64,000 nt of DNA from the NCBI RefSeq assembly GCF_030272615.1, contig NC_081409.1:528980291-529044290 (forward strand), written 5' to 3'. Below the pieces are notes generated by a model. It was not told where the DNA came from. It ran no database searches and saw only the letters and a program-made list of their open reading frames with translations. The DNA comes from Cryptomeria japonica (taxonomy: Eukaryota > Streptophyta > Pinopsida > Cupressales > Cupressaceae). Shown here piece after piece: positions 47,701 to 58,735 of this stretch (position 1 is its first letter; each line of letters begins with the position of its first letter). Made by a program: the position numbers and the translations under genes.

Positions 47701-50700
47701 ATGACCACGACCTATACCTCTAACAAGCATCTTGTCTAACCGAGACGCAAAAGAAACTATAAGCTAAAAGGTAGGGCAACTAATGTAAGAAAATAACAAG
47801 CAGGGATAAATCATTGGGTTATCTCATGCTATAGTGCTAACATGCACAATGGGCTCATATGAAACCAGAGTACCCAGTGTATGAACATGGACTCTGATAC
47901 CAGATGTAATGCTCGCCAAAATACCCTAGAGAGAATAACTAATCTAACAAATAGAGAATTTTTTTTTTACACCTACTAATGCAGCATATTGATCTACCAA
48001 TTCTCATATGAATTATTCGTACCATAACATAAGTGCATAAACAACTTAAAACATAACCATATTCTTAACAACTTATTACGCAAGTGGAAATACAATACAT
48101 CTTTCTAACAATCATTCCCTAGGGCATCTTAACGCCATTACTCATCTATCATTAACACATAGACACATCCATATACCATGATACCATTAACATCCATCTC
48201 ATTAAATACATTCATTTCCCAATTATTCACTATCTATCTCATCATGAGAATCGTAAATTATCAATGTATATCCTAACATATTCCCCATTAACCTTAAATT
48301 CATTTTAAAGCACCAACAAAATATTTCTAATTCCCTTTAACTATTTAACATGATAGCATCATCTTTCCACATAAAGTATCATCTAAAGCACATCTAATTC
48401 ATTTCCTCTAAGAATAACCACATAGCCTATAGGTTACTCATTCTTATCCATATTCTAAAGATTACCATTAAGAACTTACTTCCTAATACCAACACAATCA
48501 TTTAACATATTCACCACAATCATAGTTACACATAGGATAGTCTAATAACAATACTCATTCATTTGATTTCCTTTCTAGTCTAGAAATACATACATAATGA
48601 ATATCCAATTATAGCATCATGATCTATTACAACTCATCATGATCTCAATCAACTACAAGTCCAATTACATATGAATACATGATACAAGGACATAATCTCT
48701 TTTACAATTACATCTATCCCATGATATGAAGTACATGATTTCAATCTCTATTACATAGATAATACTCCAAATATCCATTCGCATGAAGAGAAGATATAAG
48801 TCCACATCCACACACGCTAGCATCCAATGAAGAACATCCCAATGGAAGAAGGCATCAAACCACCCGACCATGTGGAACCAATAAGGGAACCACCCCCTGT
48901 GCTAGGAGATGACACAAGGTTCCAACTAACACTCTAGACCAAGGATGACACCTAACAACCAAAGGACAAGAACTCACAATCAAGAAAAGCAACCACATAA
49001 GGAATACTTCAAATATCATCACATAAACTCCTAGAGGTGTACCAACAATCAAGGCATAAGGATCATGGACACATGTAGGGAAAGAGTGTCATCACATGCT
49101 ATCCTCACAAAGAAGGGGCCAAGCCACACCCTGATAGACATGTGGAGCCGTCTCAACCTTGGAGCCAATCAAGAGAGTTTGGCTTATTGTCGCAACGGTC
49201 TTCCCAAGCTCATCTCGAGTCTCTACTCAAGGGCTATGAGGTGGGGCCACAAAACTATTCATTATCTTGATTAAGTGATTCCTAATTAACCAACCCACAA
49301 ATCAAATTATTATGGTTATCACTTGCAAATTAAACATAAACTCTTCATGTGGTTCCTTGACACGTCTAGACCCTAAGCATCCCCTCTAGGAACCTCTTAG
49401 AGCCTATTGCTTACGACCCCGGTCCTACACATGCAAAAGCCCACTCTCCCTATCCATGGACCAATACCTTAGGGTGATACATAACAACAACAACATCACA
49501 AGGAGGCTTAACATATAAGATCCATCAAAAGCAACATCATAATGATACAATCTGAAGCATAACATGAATCGCAATGACCACATGAAGAACAAGAGCCTCA
49601 ATCATCAAACACAACAATAAGAAAGAGTTAAGGCAAACAATATCTTACTCAACAATATGCAAATACATCCTCAATAGTGAGGCAATTCATCCCACTGGAG
49701 CTCATATTAAACATCCTCAACAACAAGGCATCCTACCTCTTGCTGGAGCTAATCACCATATATGCACAATCCTCAACGACAAGGCACAAACCATCTTGTC
49801 GGAGCCAAAATCAATAAGGAAATGATCAATACAGAATCAAAAGTTATCTTTGAGATTCAAGCAATCACAAAAGGCCTCTGGTAAAAGCCCACAATCGGGA
49901 AAAGTGACCTCATTGAGCAAAAATTGACTAAACCATCAAGCAAGGCAGTATAACACAATTGAGGACTAGATTAGCTCATACACAGTGCAAAGTGGAGCAT
50001 ACAGAACATTCTATAGCGCATTCACTGCAAACTTTAGCGTATCTGCAGTGCAGAATAGTGCATCCATGGCAGAGAGCAAAAATGAAAGAAAACGAAGATA
50101 CCAAGTGATGAAAATGCCCAGTTTTGCACATAGGCTTATAAAATGAATAACTGACACTCCCAAAAGGTGCAGAAGACCAAAATAAAGCTAAGACAACACA
50201 TAAACATGACAATAAGATCATACTTAGAGAATTTGACATCAATTCCCTTCACCTTTTTCACATAGTCAAGCACAAAACTCACAGCGACATCAAGAGATGA
50301 AGTGAGGCAAAAAGAGAAAACAAAACATCATTAAGGCTCATAAGTCCACAAGGAAGGGATTACACAAAATCATATAGAAAATGCAGATCATACTTTCCCG
50401 ACAACACTCCATTTTCCCAATTTTGCCATTATCACACACACACACATATACATATACATATACATATATATATCAATTTCCCAAAATATAATTGCAATCT
50501 TTAAACACTAAAACTTCCCCCTTACAAACAATCTTTCAACAATCACAAGGAAGACAATCTTTTCAAATCGAAATGTAGAAATAGAGTTGAAGCTCGAACC
50601 TGGAAAAGTAGCGTGATGGCAAGGAAATTCGAAGTAGAGCAATCCAATTCCAGCAAATCCAATCAATCAATCTCGAGATCCAACCACGAAATCTCCAATA

Positions 50701-53700
50701 ATCCAAGCTCCAACAAAATAAAAAATCCAAATGCAAACAAAATACTTATGGAAGCTAACCCGACAACATTCTCAGAAAGCTCAATAAATAAATTTGAAAT
50801 CAAAACTATAGAAGAATATCGACCAATCAAAATATTCCTATAAATCATATAATATACCTACCATGCATAGTTTCGAGGTGAATAATATAAAATAGTATTA
50901 TTTACTTACCCTCACAAAATCAACCAATAGAATAGAAGGGCAGGTAATAAATATATTATATCGATTAACCATATAGTAACAAGAGAAATAATAAATCAGA
51001 GCCATTAAATAAAATAACGTCAAGGGCAAAATAAAATACAAAAGCCCAATAATCCAATAAATCAAAGGCAAAATAAAATTAATATCACACTATATAAATA
51101 AACAAATAAATAATAAACCAAAGGCCCAATAAATAAATAAAATAACCAAGTGCAATAAATAAATAATAAACCATATAAAATAATTAAATAATACAAACAA
51201 ATATTAAATCCCAATAATAAATTAAACAAATAATAATTAAACAACCAAGGTATAATAATAAATTAATTTTAACATTATTAAACTATATTAATCAGTCACT
51301 AATTAATTATATAACCAAATATACACAAGGCAACCCAACACAAGGGTCTAACCACACGCTGCATAGCACCACAAGACAACTCAACTGCGACATTAGACTG
51401 ACTAAGATATCAACTAGGACCTTGAGTGTAAGGAAAGAAACTTTTGCCATCTCCGACAACTTGTCATTGGGATAGAGACACGCTCAGACATGTGGGACCA
51501 GGTGGAGTCGATGTCTAGTACCTGCAATCCTGCGACCACCGATAACCATGATACAACATATACAATAACATATATCATAGATAATCAAGCAAGTGATAAA
51601 GAATCACAACATCATATCATGTTCATAATGAGTGGTATGACATTGTCTCTAACAGGAATACATTAGAAGACAATCTCAATCATTTTATCATCAATTCCAT
51701 CATTATAATCATGGAATAGGGTTAGCATAACCATAATATCATCGAAATCCCATAAGCAATACGAATCCATCATGAACCATGAGCACATATAAGATCATCA
51801 AGTAAATCCATCATCATCATAATCCAAGATATGTCAATCATCCACATATGTCATCATATAACATACGTCAATATAAAAAGGTCTATCATTATCCATAACA
51901 TCTACTGATATAGATAGAGTCATAAACATAAATCAAAACATCACATAATCACATAAGAGTCAAATCAAGTCTGTCGATACATAAATCAAAAGACAAGTCT
52001 AGGAGGGACACTACACAAAGACCTTTCGTATTATATTTTTCAGGAATTTTCATAGTTACAACAATCTTAAAAAAGTGTACTGAAAACATGACTTCGAAAT
52101 AGCATATGAAATACAAGTTGCAGAGTCCTAATTGAAGATAACTCTTCAAAAATAGAAAGTGTGACTTGTACATCTACATGTTGAATAAATGACAAAATGG
52201 GTAAAAATAGTAAGTCCCAAAAAAATTTCCCGGCTTTGCTGAAGGAACGCCTTTGGCATGGCAGGGGGGTTACAGCCAGTGCCCCTGCCCTACCCATTCT
52301 TGACTATTCATCACTGCTGGAATAACACTATAATTGACTTCATATAGCAACATATGCTTAAATCTTGGTTTCATTTGATTTGGTTCCATGGCAACTGTGT
52401 CAAGGTTTGATACTTGGCTTGGATAAGATTTTGGTTCATAATTGGTTAACAACTTTGCTATTCTTGATGTTTCAAAACATTGGTAATATAAATTGATGTT
52501 TTGATTAAGCCCAAAGCTTGGGGCATACTCTGTAATTTCTTATCCTAATATATTAAAAATTGTGTTTTCTAGTTGACTCAAACACTTTACACTTTGAAGA
52601 TTGCTTGTCTTTGTAGTTGGGAGTGACTTGCCTAGAGTATCTTCCAAATTACAGTTGTAGATAGCATATGTGTTCACATCTCATATCTTATTGGGAATGA
52701 GTGCAATTTGTGGGATTTTCATTTGACATACCCTAAAATCATAAGTTTGAGAGATGCTGTGCTTCAAGTTATATTTATAAAGAACCAAGGGTTAGATATT
52801 TAGGTATCCAATCTTTTTAATAGTAGTGCATTCAGTCCAGACAAGGAGACCATACATAAGTATGCTTTTGGTCATTACTTAGGGAGACTTTGTTAGACAC
52901 TCTATGCACATGAGCTGACTTATATCTAAAAAAGCCAACTTACAGTCAGTAGTACCCAATAAAATTAACATAAAATTGTTTAAATTTGAATATCTTTGGA
53001 GTTAAATTCTAGTAATAAAATAAAATCAGTTTTGTTTTCATGAAATTTCCTAGACTATAAGTGTTCAATTTCAAGTCTTGGTGTTGAGCTTGAAGTCAGA
53101 TTCATGGTGATTGGTCTTTTTGAGTCCACTTTCTTTGAGTTTTGGGCATTGGGGGTGGAAAGAATGGCTATTTCAAATATGAATAAATAAAAAATAAAAA
53201 ATAGCTTAGAGTAAGTGAAAAGAAGCCGAAATTTGAGAATAGATACACATTCCATTGATGCAATAATCCATATGAAAATTATAACGAAATAATATGTTTT
53301 TTAAATTTTAGTTGATATAATATACACTACAATATTGTATTAGTTGAGTGAGGATAGTTGATTTCAATTGGGTCTGCTTTGAATTCATACGTAAATTTCT
53401 TTTAAGATAAACAGGCTGATTTGTTGTTTTTCAATTTTAGGACTGAATTTAGCATGTCTTCTATTTGTAGTATTATAATCATGAAGAAGTTCTTTGTTTC
53501 TTCATTTAACTTTATCAATTTCTCATGAATTATCTTTTGGCTGTAGGAGGGCCTAAGCTTAGGAAATGGTATGGTGCACCTAATCAGCTTCCAAGAGATA
53601 GAAATGTTAAAAAAAAGGACTATAACAGTGGGGGTAAAATTTTTCATCTATGTTTTAATTTTTGCCATTCAATCACACTAAAAGTGTACAATGTTGTTGG

Positions 53701-54417
53701 TAAAAGAAGCATTTTTTATGCTGAACAGAACCTAAGAAGGATGATATTCCTGAAATACGAGATGCTGTGCTAGTTACAGATGGTGACAGTGACATTGGCC
53801 AGGTAGAAATTTATTTAATGGTCTTGCTGTAGATGAAAGAATCTTTGATGTTTATATATCCTGTATATTGGAAAGCCAATGTTATGATGTGTTCTAGAAT
53901 AGTCTGCAATGTAATAAGCACAATCTCACATATATGCATTCAATCATGTTTAGGAATAGTTGTGTTATGTCAACTTGTTTTGCATTAAATTAAACTGGTG
54001 GTTTTTGTGGCCAAAGAAATCATACTGCATATTTTGTGGCTTATGATGCAGTTGGTGATTCTATCATTAATCATTAAGCGGGCTCGAATCAAGGCACTTG
54101 TTAAAGATTCAAAAGCTGCCATTAGTTCCTTTGGTTCTTATATTGAGGTACTACTTACTACTTACTGCCTCATGTCGCAAAAATCATTTCTTTTGTTGGA
54201 GTGCTTCCTCATTCCCATTTGTTCACTTTCAGCTAAATATTATGCATTAACCTCCTTTATTTCTGTTTTTTAATATTACAAGACTTGCTATTTCTTTCTC
54301 TTTGTAATTGACTTGTGACATAACTTATGTGGCAAGCCTATAGATGGAGATATAACAGATAAAGCAAGTGTCAAGAGGGCTTTAAAGGGGGTTCATGCCA
54401 TCATATGCATTATAAAG
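35621..54417 (+). CDS. Plastid-type NAD(P)-binding Rossmann-fold (atypical SDR) protein, 5-exon N-terminal part, continues downstream
   Basis: Host gene. Exons: 35621-35783, 53547-53633, 53729-53802, 54052-54147, 54337-54417; every intron is GT-AG and phases fit (1,1,0,0). The first about 40 residues (MAQSMHCMHLTLSR, then S/T/K-rich) look like a chloroplast transit peptide. Next come GERLLDYIEG and GGPKLRKWYGAP across the exon 1/2 junction. A Rossmann start (AVLVTDGDSDIGQ, exon 3) follows, then LSLIIKRARIKALVKD (exon 4) and GDITDKASVKRALKGVHAIIC (exon 5). The glycine motif is atypical (DGDSDIG). This matches plant chloroplast NAD(P)-binding Rossmann-fold proteins related to TIC62/HCF173-type atypical SDRs; I do not assign a symbol. 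C-terminal exons are not found before 64000. No stop interrupts the exons, so it may be functional. Confidence 0.75.
38112..39635. repeat. Diverged GGCGGACTT repeat array
   Basis: About 27 variants of GGCGGACTT/GGCGGAGTT in 1.5 kb, roughly one per 55 bp, usually with TTGCCATG nearby. Two units make a perfect hairpin GCCAAG-GCGGA-CTTGGC (38115-38131, 39446-39462); most are degenerate. Confidence 0.75.
39791..39919. repeat. Paired telo-box palindromes in a 109-bp repeat
   Basis: AAACCCTAATTAGGGTTT occurs within 39791-39810 and 39900-39919, inside two diverged copies of a roughly 109-bp direct repeat (TCTGGAACAAAACCCTAATT and following); a partial third copy follows. Confidence 0.7.
40306..40763 (+). 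repeat. Covarying hairpin array upstream of a copia polypurine tract
   Basis: About ten units of loop CTCTGCRGRNGTGCA flanked by inverted stems: TCCACC/GGTGGA (40482-40510), ATCCATC/GATGGAT (40510-40539, 40573-40602, 40622-40651), TTCATT/AATGAA (40698-40725), TCCATC/GATGGA (40736-40763). Between them lie ATCATGGA/TCCATGAT (40540-40560) and ATCATGAA/TTCATGAT (40652-40672) with 5-nt loops. Confidence 0.8.
40819..41726 (+). repeat. Copia LTR (908 bp), sense
   Basis: Preceded by the polypurine tract GCTAAGAGGGAG and starting TGTTGAAATATC; ends ATTAACA before TAAATTGAATG. It contains the GGGAGGTTTTCCCAGG block near 41630. It is the 3' LTR of an element whose internal sequence survives only as the hairpin array at 40231-40818. 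Confidence 0.65.
41727..41795 (+). pseudogene. Copia RT scrap
   Basis: Translates to KLNEDGQVVRNKARLVCKGY, the RT fingers block of the element B family, cut on both sides by other elements. Confidence 0.75.
41837..42420 (+). pseudogene. RT/RNase H deletion fusion of element J
   Basis: ATG 41837 to 42283 covers copia RT fingers: EALERQVWKDAMSEEYQSI, NDVWDIVPHP, SKWLFKIKHAADGSIEKYKA, RFVARGFSQKEGIDYEETF. It stops just after WKIHQMHV, exactly where the DVKTAFLNG block should follow. In another frame the text resumes at 42327 as TADILTKPLFKAKVEYFRKK, the end of RNase H, up to TAA at 42418. The catalytic palm and most of RNase H are deleted. Confidence 0.82.
42501..42896 (+). repeat. Two-tier hairpin array in the 3' region of element J
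   Basis: Eight consecutive hairpins. Two have a GACG loop (42501-42528 with a perfect 12-bp stem; 42547-42572). The next five have 7-nt loops, mostly TGAGACK, on 7-8 bp inner stems (42596-42616; about 42655-42675; about 42708-42730; about 42762-42782; about 42830-42850), and most have a second outer stem. A last one (about 42871-42894) has an 8-nt loop. Confidence 0.85.
42924..42935 (+). promoter_or_regulatory. Polypurine tract of element J
   Basis: GCTAAGAGGGAG directly before the LTR; identical to the tract before the LTR at 40819, which links the two elements to one lineage. Confidence 0.75.
42936..43728 (+). repeat. 3' LTR of element J
   Basis: 793 bp, TGTTAAT to ATTAACA. A TATA-like TGTATATATGG lies near 43491, with four spaced ATGYCTCTACGT-like repeats just upstream (43410-43485) and the palindrome TAGAGGCATGCCTCTA at 43452-43467. 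Confidence 0.65.
43729..44486 (-). pseudogene. Pre-integrase and integrase of element K
   Basis: From 44486: MVDKGFQLQFKDGKCKI, then the HHCC-like zinc region (LYHVNFD ... CKECQMGKQ), then HTDLCGP and RFDQGGEFTSDEFN, which hold the first two catalytic aspartates. A frameshift near 43870 precedes the PQxxGVVERK block. The text ends in NTAVY at the J junction. Confidence 0.83.
44550..44843 (-). pseudogene. Protease of element K
   Basis: WVIDSGCSHHMTG keeps the catalytic Asp-Ser-Gly. An acidic S/D-rich segment precedes it. Stops around 44500-44550 separate it from the integrase frame. Confidence 0.8.
44990..45855 (-). pseudogene. gag of element K
   Basis: ATG 45855: S-rich start then FRREIPRLDGTNYRVRKIQM and ETHLRCLGKEIWEITEKGY, typical copia gag. 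It continues in pieces 45543-45361 and 45344-45102 separated by stops, followed by a CNKIGHFA zinc knuckle near 45000. Confidence 0.8.
45912..47066 (-). repeat. 5' LTR of element K
   Basis: On the reverse strand starts TGTTGGTAAATTGG at 47066 and ends TTGTCTAACA at 45912; primer site TGGTATCAGAGC is the complement of 45898-45909. Poly-C tract (poly-G at about 45947-45958 on plus). It is rich in ACCGG. It contains CATTGATGGCAACA (complement of 47008-47021). Confidence 0.85.
47067..47730 (-). pseudogene. Gypsy gag of element L
   Basis: From ATG 47730 on the reverse strand: G/Q-rich start, then PTFDGSSSGMEAETWLLDMG and CAIMHLRD, the retrotransposon gag (capsid) block of chromovirus-type gypsy elements. 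It continues, with stops, to a LRQRNMKVE-like block and is cut at 47067 by element K. Confidence 0.72.
47891..52015 (-). repeat. Very long 5' LTR (about 4.1 kb) and primer site of gypsy element L
   Basis: Primer-binding site TGGTATCAGAGT is the complement of 47891-47902, two bases from the LTR end TGTAATGC (plus 47905). The other end is read as GGGACACTACA (52015), giving TGTA...TACA inverted termini. The interior is AT-rich without domains; a CA/TA microsatellite lies at 50430-50475. The far boundary is inferred from termini only, as no second LTR is present. Confidence 0.5.
52016..53546 (+). other. Remaining 3' part of host intron 1
   Basis: No element end or domain recognised. It ends in a pyrimidine-containing stretch and CTGTAG acceptor at 53546. 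Confidence 0.5.
53547..54417 (+). CDS. Host gene exons 2-5 with small introns
   Basis: Exon 2 (53547-53633) follows CTGTAG and ends before GTAAAA; exon 3 (53729-53802) follows GAACAG and ends CAG before GTAGAA; exon 4 (54052-54147) is exactly 32 codons; exon 5 (54337-54417) is 27 codons and ends before GTAGAT. Introns are 95, 249 and 189 bp, normal plant size, in sharp contrast to intron 1 and to the open-ended intron 5. Confidence 0.78.
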
Positions 54418-54762
54418 GTAGATAAAATTTTAGAGTCTAGAAATTCAATTTTATCTTTTTAATATTTGTTCAAATTTGAATATATGAAGGAAGCTTTCTT
54501 TGGTAATATCTATATCCTCAAGATATACATTGGGTGAAATAGCAATGATTTCATTGTATATATATTTAGTAATCATCGTACAAGTTATTTTTCATTAGGA
54601 ACAGTAGTATTTAATGGTAGTGAAAATCATCTAATGACATGTTGAAAACGCATGTCCTGAGTTTGTTTCTAGTTCTTAATCCCAATATGCCTTATATTTA
54701 CTACATGCATGTGCATGGGCATAAATTATGATGTATATTTGTGAATAGCTTAATTGCTAAGT

Positions 54763-55515
54763 TACCGGGTTCGGCTATATAGGCCCCTGTATTGCCCAAA
54801 TACGGTTCTGGTTCGTGGTTCGTATACGGTTCGAGTTCGGTTCGGTGACTTTGTTTGGCAAAATTTATCTAAAGTTTTCGCCTCCTGCTGCTAACATGCC
54901 GCAGCCCTAGGTTATTGGGTTCACCTAATTTCGGCTATGATGTTCGAAATTCGGCGGACTGAAAAAGAAGAAATAAAATATTCGTTGTATTTCATCCAAA
55001 AATTCGTATGGAGTAGTGCTTAGGGTTTTTAATTAAAATATATTTAAAAATAACAGTCTTTGAGTCCAACGTGGTGCGTGAGGTTGCAAGTTCAGACATT
55101 TCGGGAGAGCTTGGGGTTGCATGAAATTTTGAGATCCCGTTTTGGCTTTTTAACGAAATTCGATGAGATTATTTTCCCGACTTTTTACGCTCGGGGCATT
55201 CCTCAATCTGGAGTCTGTGCCTTTTTTTCGACACCTGAGCCTTAAGCGTGGGAAATCCTTCACTATCGTTTCAACGCAGCTCTACTAAAACTTAATATAT
55301 TTGAGGGATAGACGCTGTTATTTTTTTATCGGGAATCATGATTTATAAGATATTTTTTATTTATTGTATGAAACTTAATATAATATATATATATATATAT
55401 GTTTTAATTGTTTTTGTACTAACGAACCCAAACCCCTTTTCAAAATTTTGCCGTACCAGCTCTTCGAACCCGAACCGGTGCTTGAACCTGAACCGGCAAG
55501 CTCGCTTAATTGACA
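54763..55515. mobile_element. Candidate TIR element with GGTTCG subterminal repeats, host intron 5
   Basis: The left side has about six GGTTCG-type motifs (54768-54845). The right side carries the inverted counterpart, CGAACC/GAACCGG repeats (55465-55497), bounded by imperfect inverted ends around CTTAATTG / TTAATTGAC. Subterminal short repeats of this kind are typical of hAT-like elements. No transposase. Boundaries approximate. Confidence 0.4.
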
Positions 55516-55639
55516 AAAAGAAATTCCCCACAAACTCCATCACCCCTTCATACCCATACGTAATTTTGTTTACATTTAAGCTAATTAGTGAATTTAATAG
55601 AAAATAGAGGGTTCAAATTTTTCAATGGAAAAAGATCAA

Positions 55640-57958
55640 AATGTAACATACACCCTTGTCCCTTGTTTTATTGTTTTGTTTTCTGTTTTTTGTGTTTGAT
55701 AGGAGGAGATAGAAGTGCAGGAATGTATTGCAATGTATATAGATTTATTGCAGCAAATTAACAAAAGAAATAGCTTGCAAGTACAATATTTTAAACATTC
55801 ACAATCAGCTATAATCTGAAAGAACAAAACAACAGAAAAACTAGAGATACCCAAAAGGTTTAATCTCATTGCAAACAATTATTTTACATGCCCATTAGCT
55901 GATCACATACAATATTGACAACAACAGCAATAACCAGCAAACCGGCACCTAGAAACCCTAGGTACCACCCTCAATACTCCACAAGAAGGGATAACTTGGT
56001 GTAGAACTGATTTGCCAAGATCTGAAAGCTTCAAATATGCAAAACAATCACTCCAAACCCTAAATTGCTATGCTTTGGAAGTCGCATGCCTAGCAACTAG
56101 GTGGTATGGCCAGCAAATAGAAAGGTACGTGTTATCACAAAAGCTCGCACCCTTGCTGAGCTATCAACTCAGCAACCTTGTGAAACATGGAAACAACCCC
56201 AAAGTGTGGGACCTTGCGCAAGGGGGTTGAATCTCCAGAAAAGGCCGACTTTCTTCTCAATCCAGGTGTAGGTGTTGAACCAACTCAACACTTCAAATCT
56301 TACTTCTAAACCTATCCTAACAGCTTACAGAGGAAAAGTGAAGAGAGAGATGCTTAAAATGAAAGGAGGTGATGCATCAAGATGAGAGCTTGTTCCTCTC
56401 CCCACCCGAAATGGCACAAGGAATCAACTGAAATACCCAAGAGATGCACAAACTTCAGTTGCATGAGTGACCCAAACGCATGTATGGAGGTTAGAATTTG
56501 CTAAGTGTCAAGAGGAGAGAAGGATTCCCACAAGTCACACTTAGAAAAACAAGTTAACACAACATATATGGGGAGAAGAGCCATAAAACATACACTTATG
56601 ATGAAGGTAAGGAAACATACACAACATGCATAAGTTGAAGGAAGGCACGAATGTAATTTCAATTCATTCAAAGGCCAAAGGCCAAACTTACAGTTGCAGA
56701 AATGCAAAAAATAATTACAAATCTTCAAGAGAAGAGAAAAAGCATAGGAAAGCTCAAGGCAGCAGGGAGAGAACCCTTTACAATGAGGCTTAACAACCTT
56801 TATATAGAAAATTGGTTACAAGAGTGATCATGACCCCTACATGTTAGTCTGGGAGTGCAGGGAAGTGCATGCACCTGACTTCTGTACATGAAAGCAACCT
56901 AGCCATACCCACAAAAGGCAACCCTGAGAAGGGTGGATTGACTGACCTTCCAAAGTCAGAGTATGCAGACATGACATAAATCACCACACCAAGCATGGCC
57001 CCGTACCTCTCCTGATGGAAATCCTGCCAAAAACATTAAATGCACCCCTGTGGCTCCACAAAAGAAGGTGCATAAGTCACAAAAGCTGTCGGAGCATTTA
57101 AAGCCTTGAGTGTCGATCACGCCATCCGGAAGTGTTGCCAGCCGGAAAGAAGTTTGGAAAACTTCGGGGACCTGGGTCACCGAAGTTGGGGAAACTTCGG
57201 AGACTCGGGTCACCATAGTTGGGCGAACTTCGGAGACCTGGGTCACCGTAGTTGGGGGAACTTCGGAGACTTGGGTCACCGAAGTTGGGAAGACTTGGGA
57301 ACTTGGGAACTCTGGGGTTTCGGAGTTCCGGGTTTTGAGGACTTAGGAACTTGGGAACCTGGGGGTTCCGGAGTTCCAAGGTTGAGGACTTAGGAACTTG
57401 GGAACCTGGGAGTTCCAGAGTTCTGGGGTTGAAGACTTAGGAACTTGGGAACCTAGGGGTTCCGGAGTTCCGGGGTTGAAGAATAGAAGACTAAGGGAAT
57501 TTTGGAACCTCGGGGTTCTGGAGTTCCAGGAAAGAGAGAGGAAGAGAAGGCTTGGGAAAGGAACTTCCGACAAGACAACACTTCATACTTAATGATTCCA
57601 TTGTTTTCTCCTTGATCAACTGAGGCAGCGATGGTCCATAGAACATATCTCTGATCGGTTCTCACTGATGGACCAAGGGTGTCATAAAATGACAACAATA
57701 CGATCAAAAAATAGAAAGATCAAACAACAACAACCTCTTCAAACTCCTTAAAGTTGCCCTCTCTCAAGTCTACTCTAAAGATACTTTGTTTAAACTCCAG
57801 ATTTAATTCAACAATGAAACCCAATTGTGATCTCTGTATGGAACCACCAAGTAATTCTCCAGATTGGATCTCTCTCACCAATGTGGAAGATGTTCCTGGA
57901 AAAGGTTTTCGTCTTCACAAAGCCACGAGATGAACAAGTTCAACCAGCAAGCGAAGTC
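55640..57958 (-). repeat. Antisense LTR-like block
   Basis: No coding domain. A TTTATATAGAAA stretch near 56800 would be a TATA box on the reverse strand, and CCCTAGGTACC lies near 55955. It includes the tandem hairpin array at 57160-57530. Its right edge abuts the LTR start at 57959. Confidence 0.4.
57155..57540. repeat. Two tandem hairpin arrays (34-bp and 47-bp units)
   Basis: Four 34-bp units (CTTCGGAGACCTGGGTCACC type) at 57160-57290, then about four 47-bp units (GACTTAGGAACTTGGGAACC type) to 57530. Inverted stems: AACTTCGG/CCGAAGTT (57160-57187 and 57259-57286) and GGAACC/GGTTCC (57354-57369, 57448-57463). Reading frames through them are artefacts. Confidence 0.8.
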
Positions 57959-58735
57959 TGTTGGAAATCTGACTTATGTTGTCATTGATGTCAAACTTGT
58001 TGGTCCAGATGTGGTCTGGTCTAGATATAGTCTTGTATGTTGTCATTTATGTCAAAATTGTTAGTCTAGATGTGGTTTGGTCTGGATATAGTCTTGTGTT
58101 GTGCAAACTATAGTTGGTGACAAGTGAGCTGTTTAGATGTTGTCATCTAAGTATATGAAGGTTTCTTTATTTTGTATTGTTGATTATGGGTGTCAGAAAT
58201 TGGTGTTGCTATTTTGTACTATCGATTAAGGGTGGCAGAAGTTGGTGTTGCTGTTGAGTATGATTGGTGTCTTAGTTGACGTTTGTTACGGAAGATGATC
58301 AAAGATGTATAATATCAATATGTGCTGCTTGGTATCTTAATGTTGATGTTGAATTTGATTGGTATCTTAGTTGAGGTTGTGTTGTCATTGATGTTACAGT
58401 AAGTTATATAAAGTTGTAGCAGATGTTCAGTGTTATTGATTGTTCAGATGTCATATTACTTGGTGAAGATGTTGTGCTTACATGAGGAGTTTTCGGAAAA
58501 TCAGTGTAGCGGAAGTTTTAATATGCAGGAAGGAGTATTCAATGCCCCAATGGAAGAATGTTTTGATCCGGATTGTGAAGGGTATGGTGTGCAGACTTGG
58601 ATATGATTTTAATGTTCTATGAATGGTGTACTGTCAAGTTTGCAAGGTCTTTGGTTGCTCAGATGATGAGATTAGTTGTTGTTGTTCTTTGACAGTGAGA
58701 GTGTCTGTCAGACTAGTCCAGAATTTGCTTGGTGG
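57959..58735 (+). repeat. Sense LTR 5' fragment
   Basis: Starts TGTTGGAAATCTGAC and has CATTGATGTCAAACTTG near its start, like other LTRs here. 58480-58735 is homologous to 19060-19300. Broken at about 58735 by the antisense element that follows. Confidence 0.6.

Noticed and set aside
35621-54417. Assigning a specific gene name such as HCF173 or TIC62
   Set aside because: Only the N-terminal Rossmann part is visible; family-level call is all the sequence supports.
57155-57540. CRISPR-like regular repeats
   Set aside because: No unique spacers, plant context, units are simple tandem repeats.
57098-57592. Repeat-rich ORFs on both strands
   Set aside because: Frames through 34-bp and 47-bp tandem repeats; unit lengths not multiples of three.
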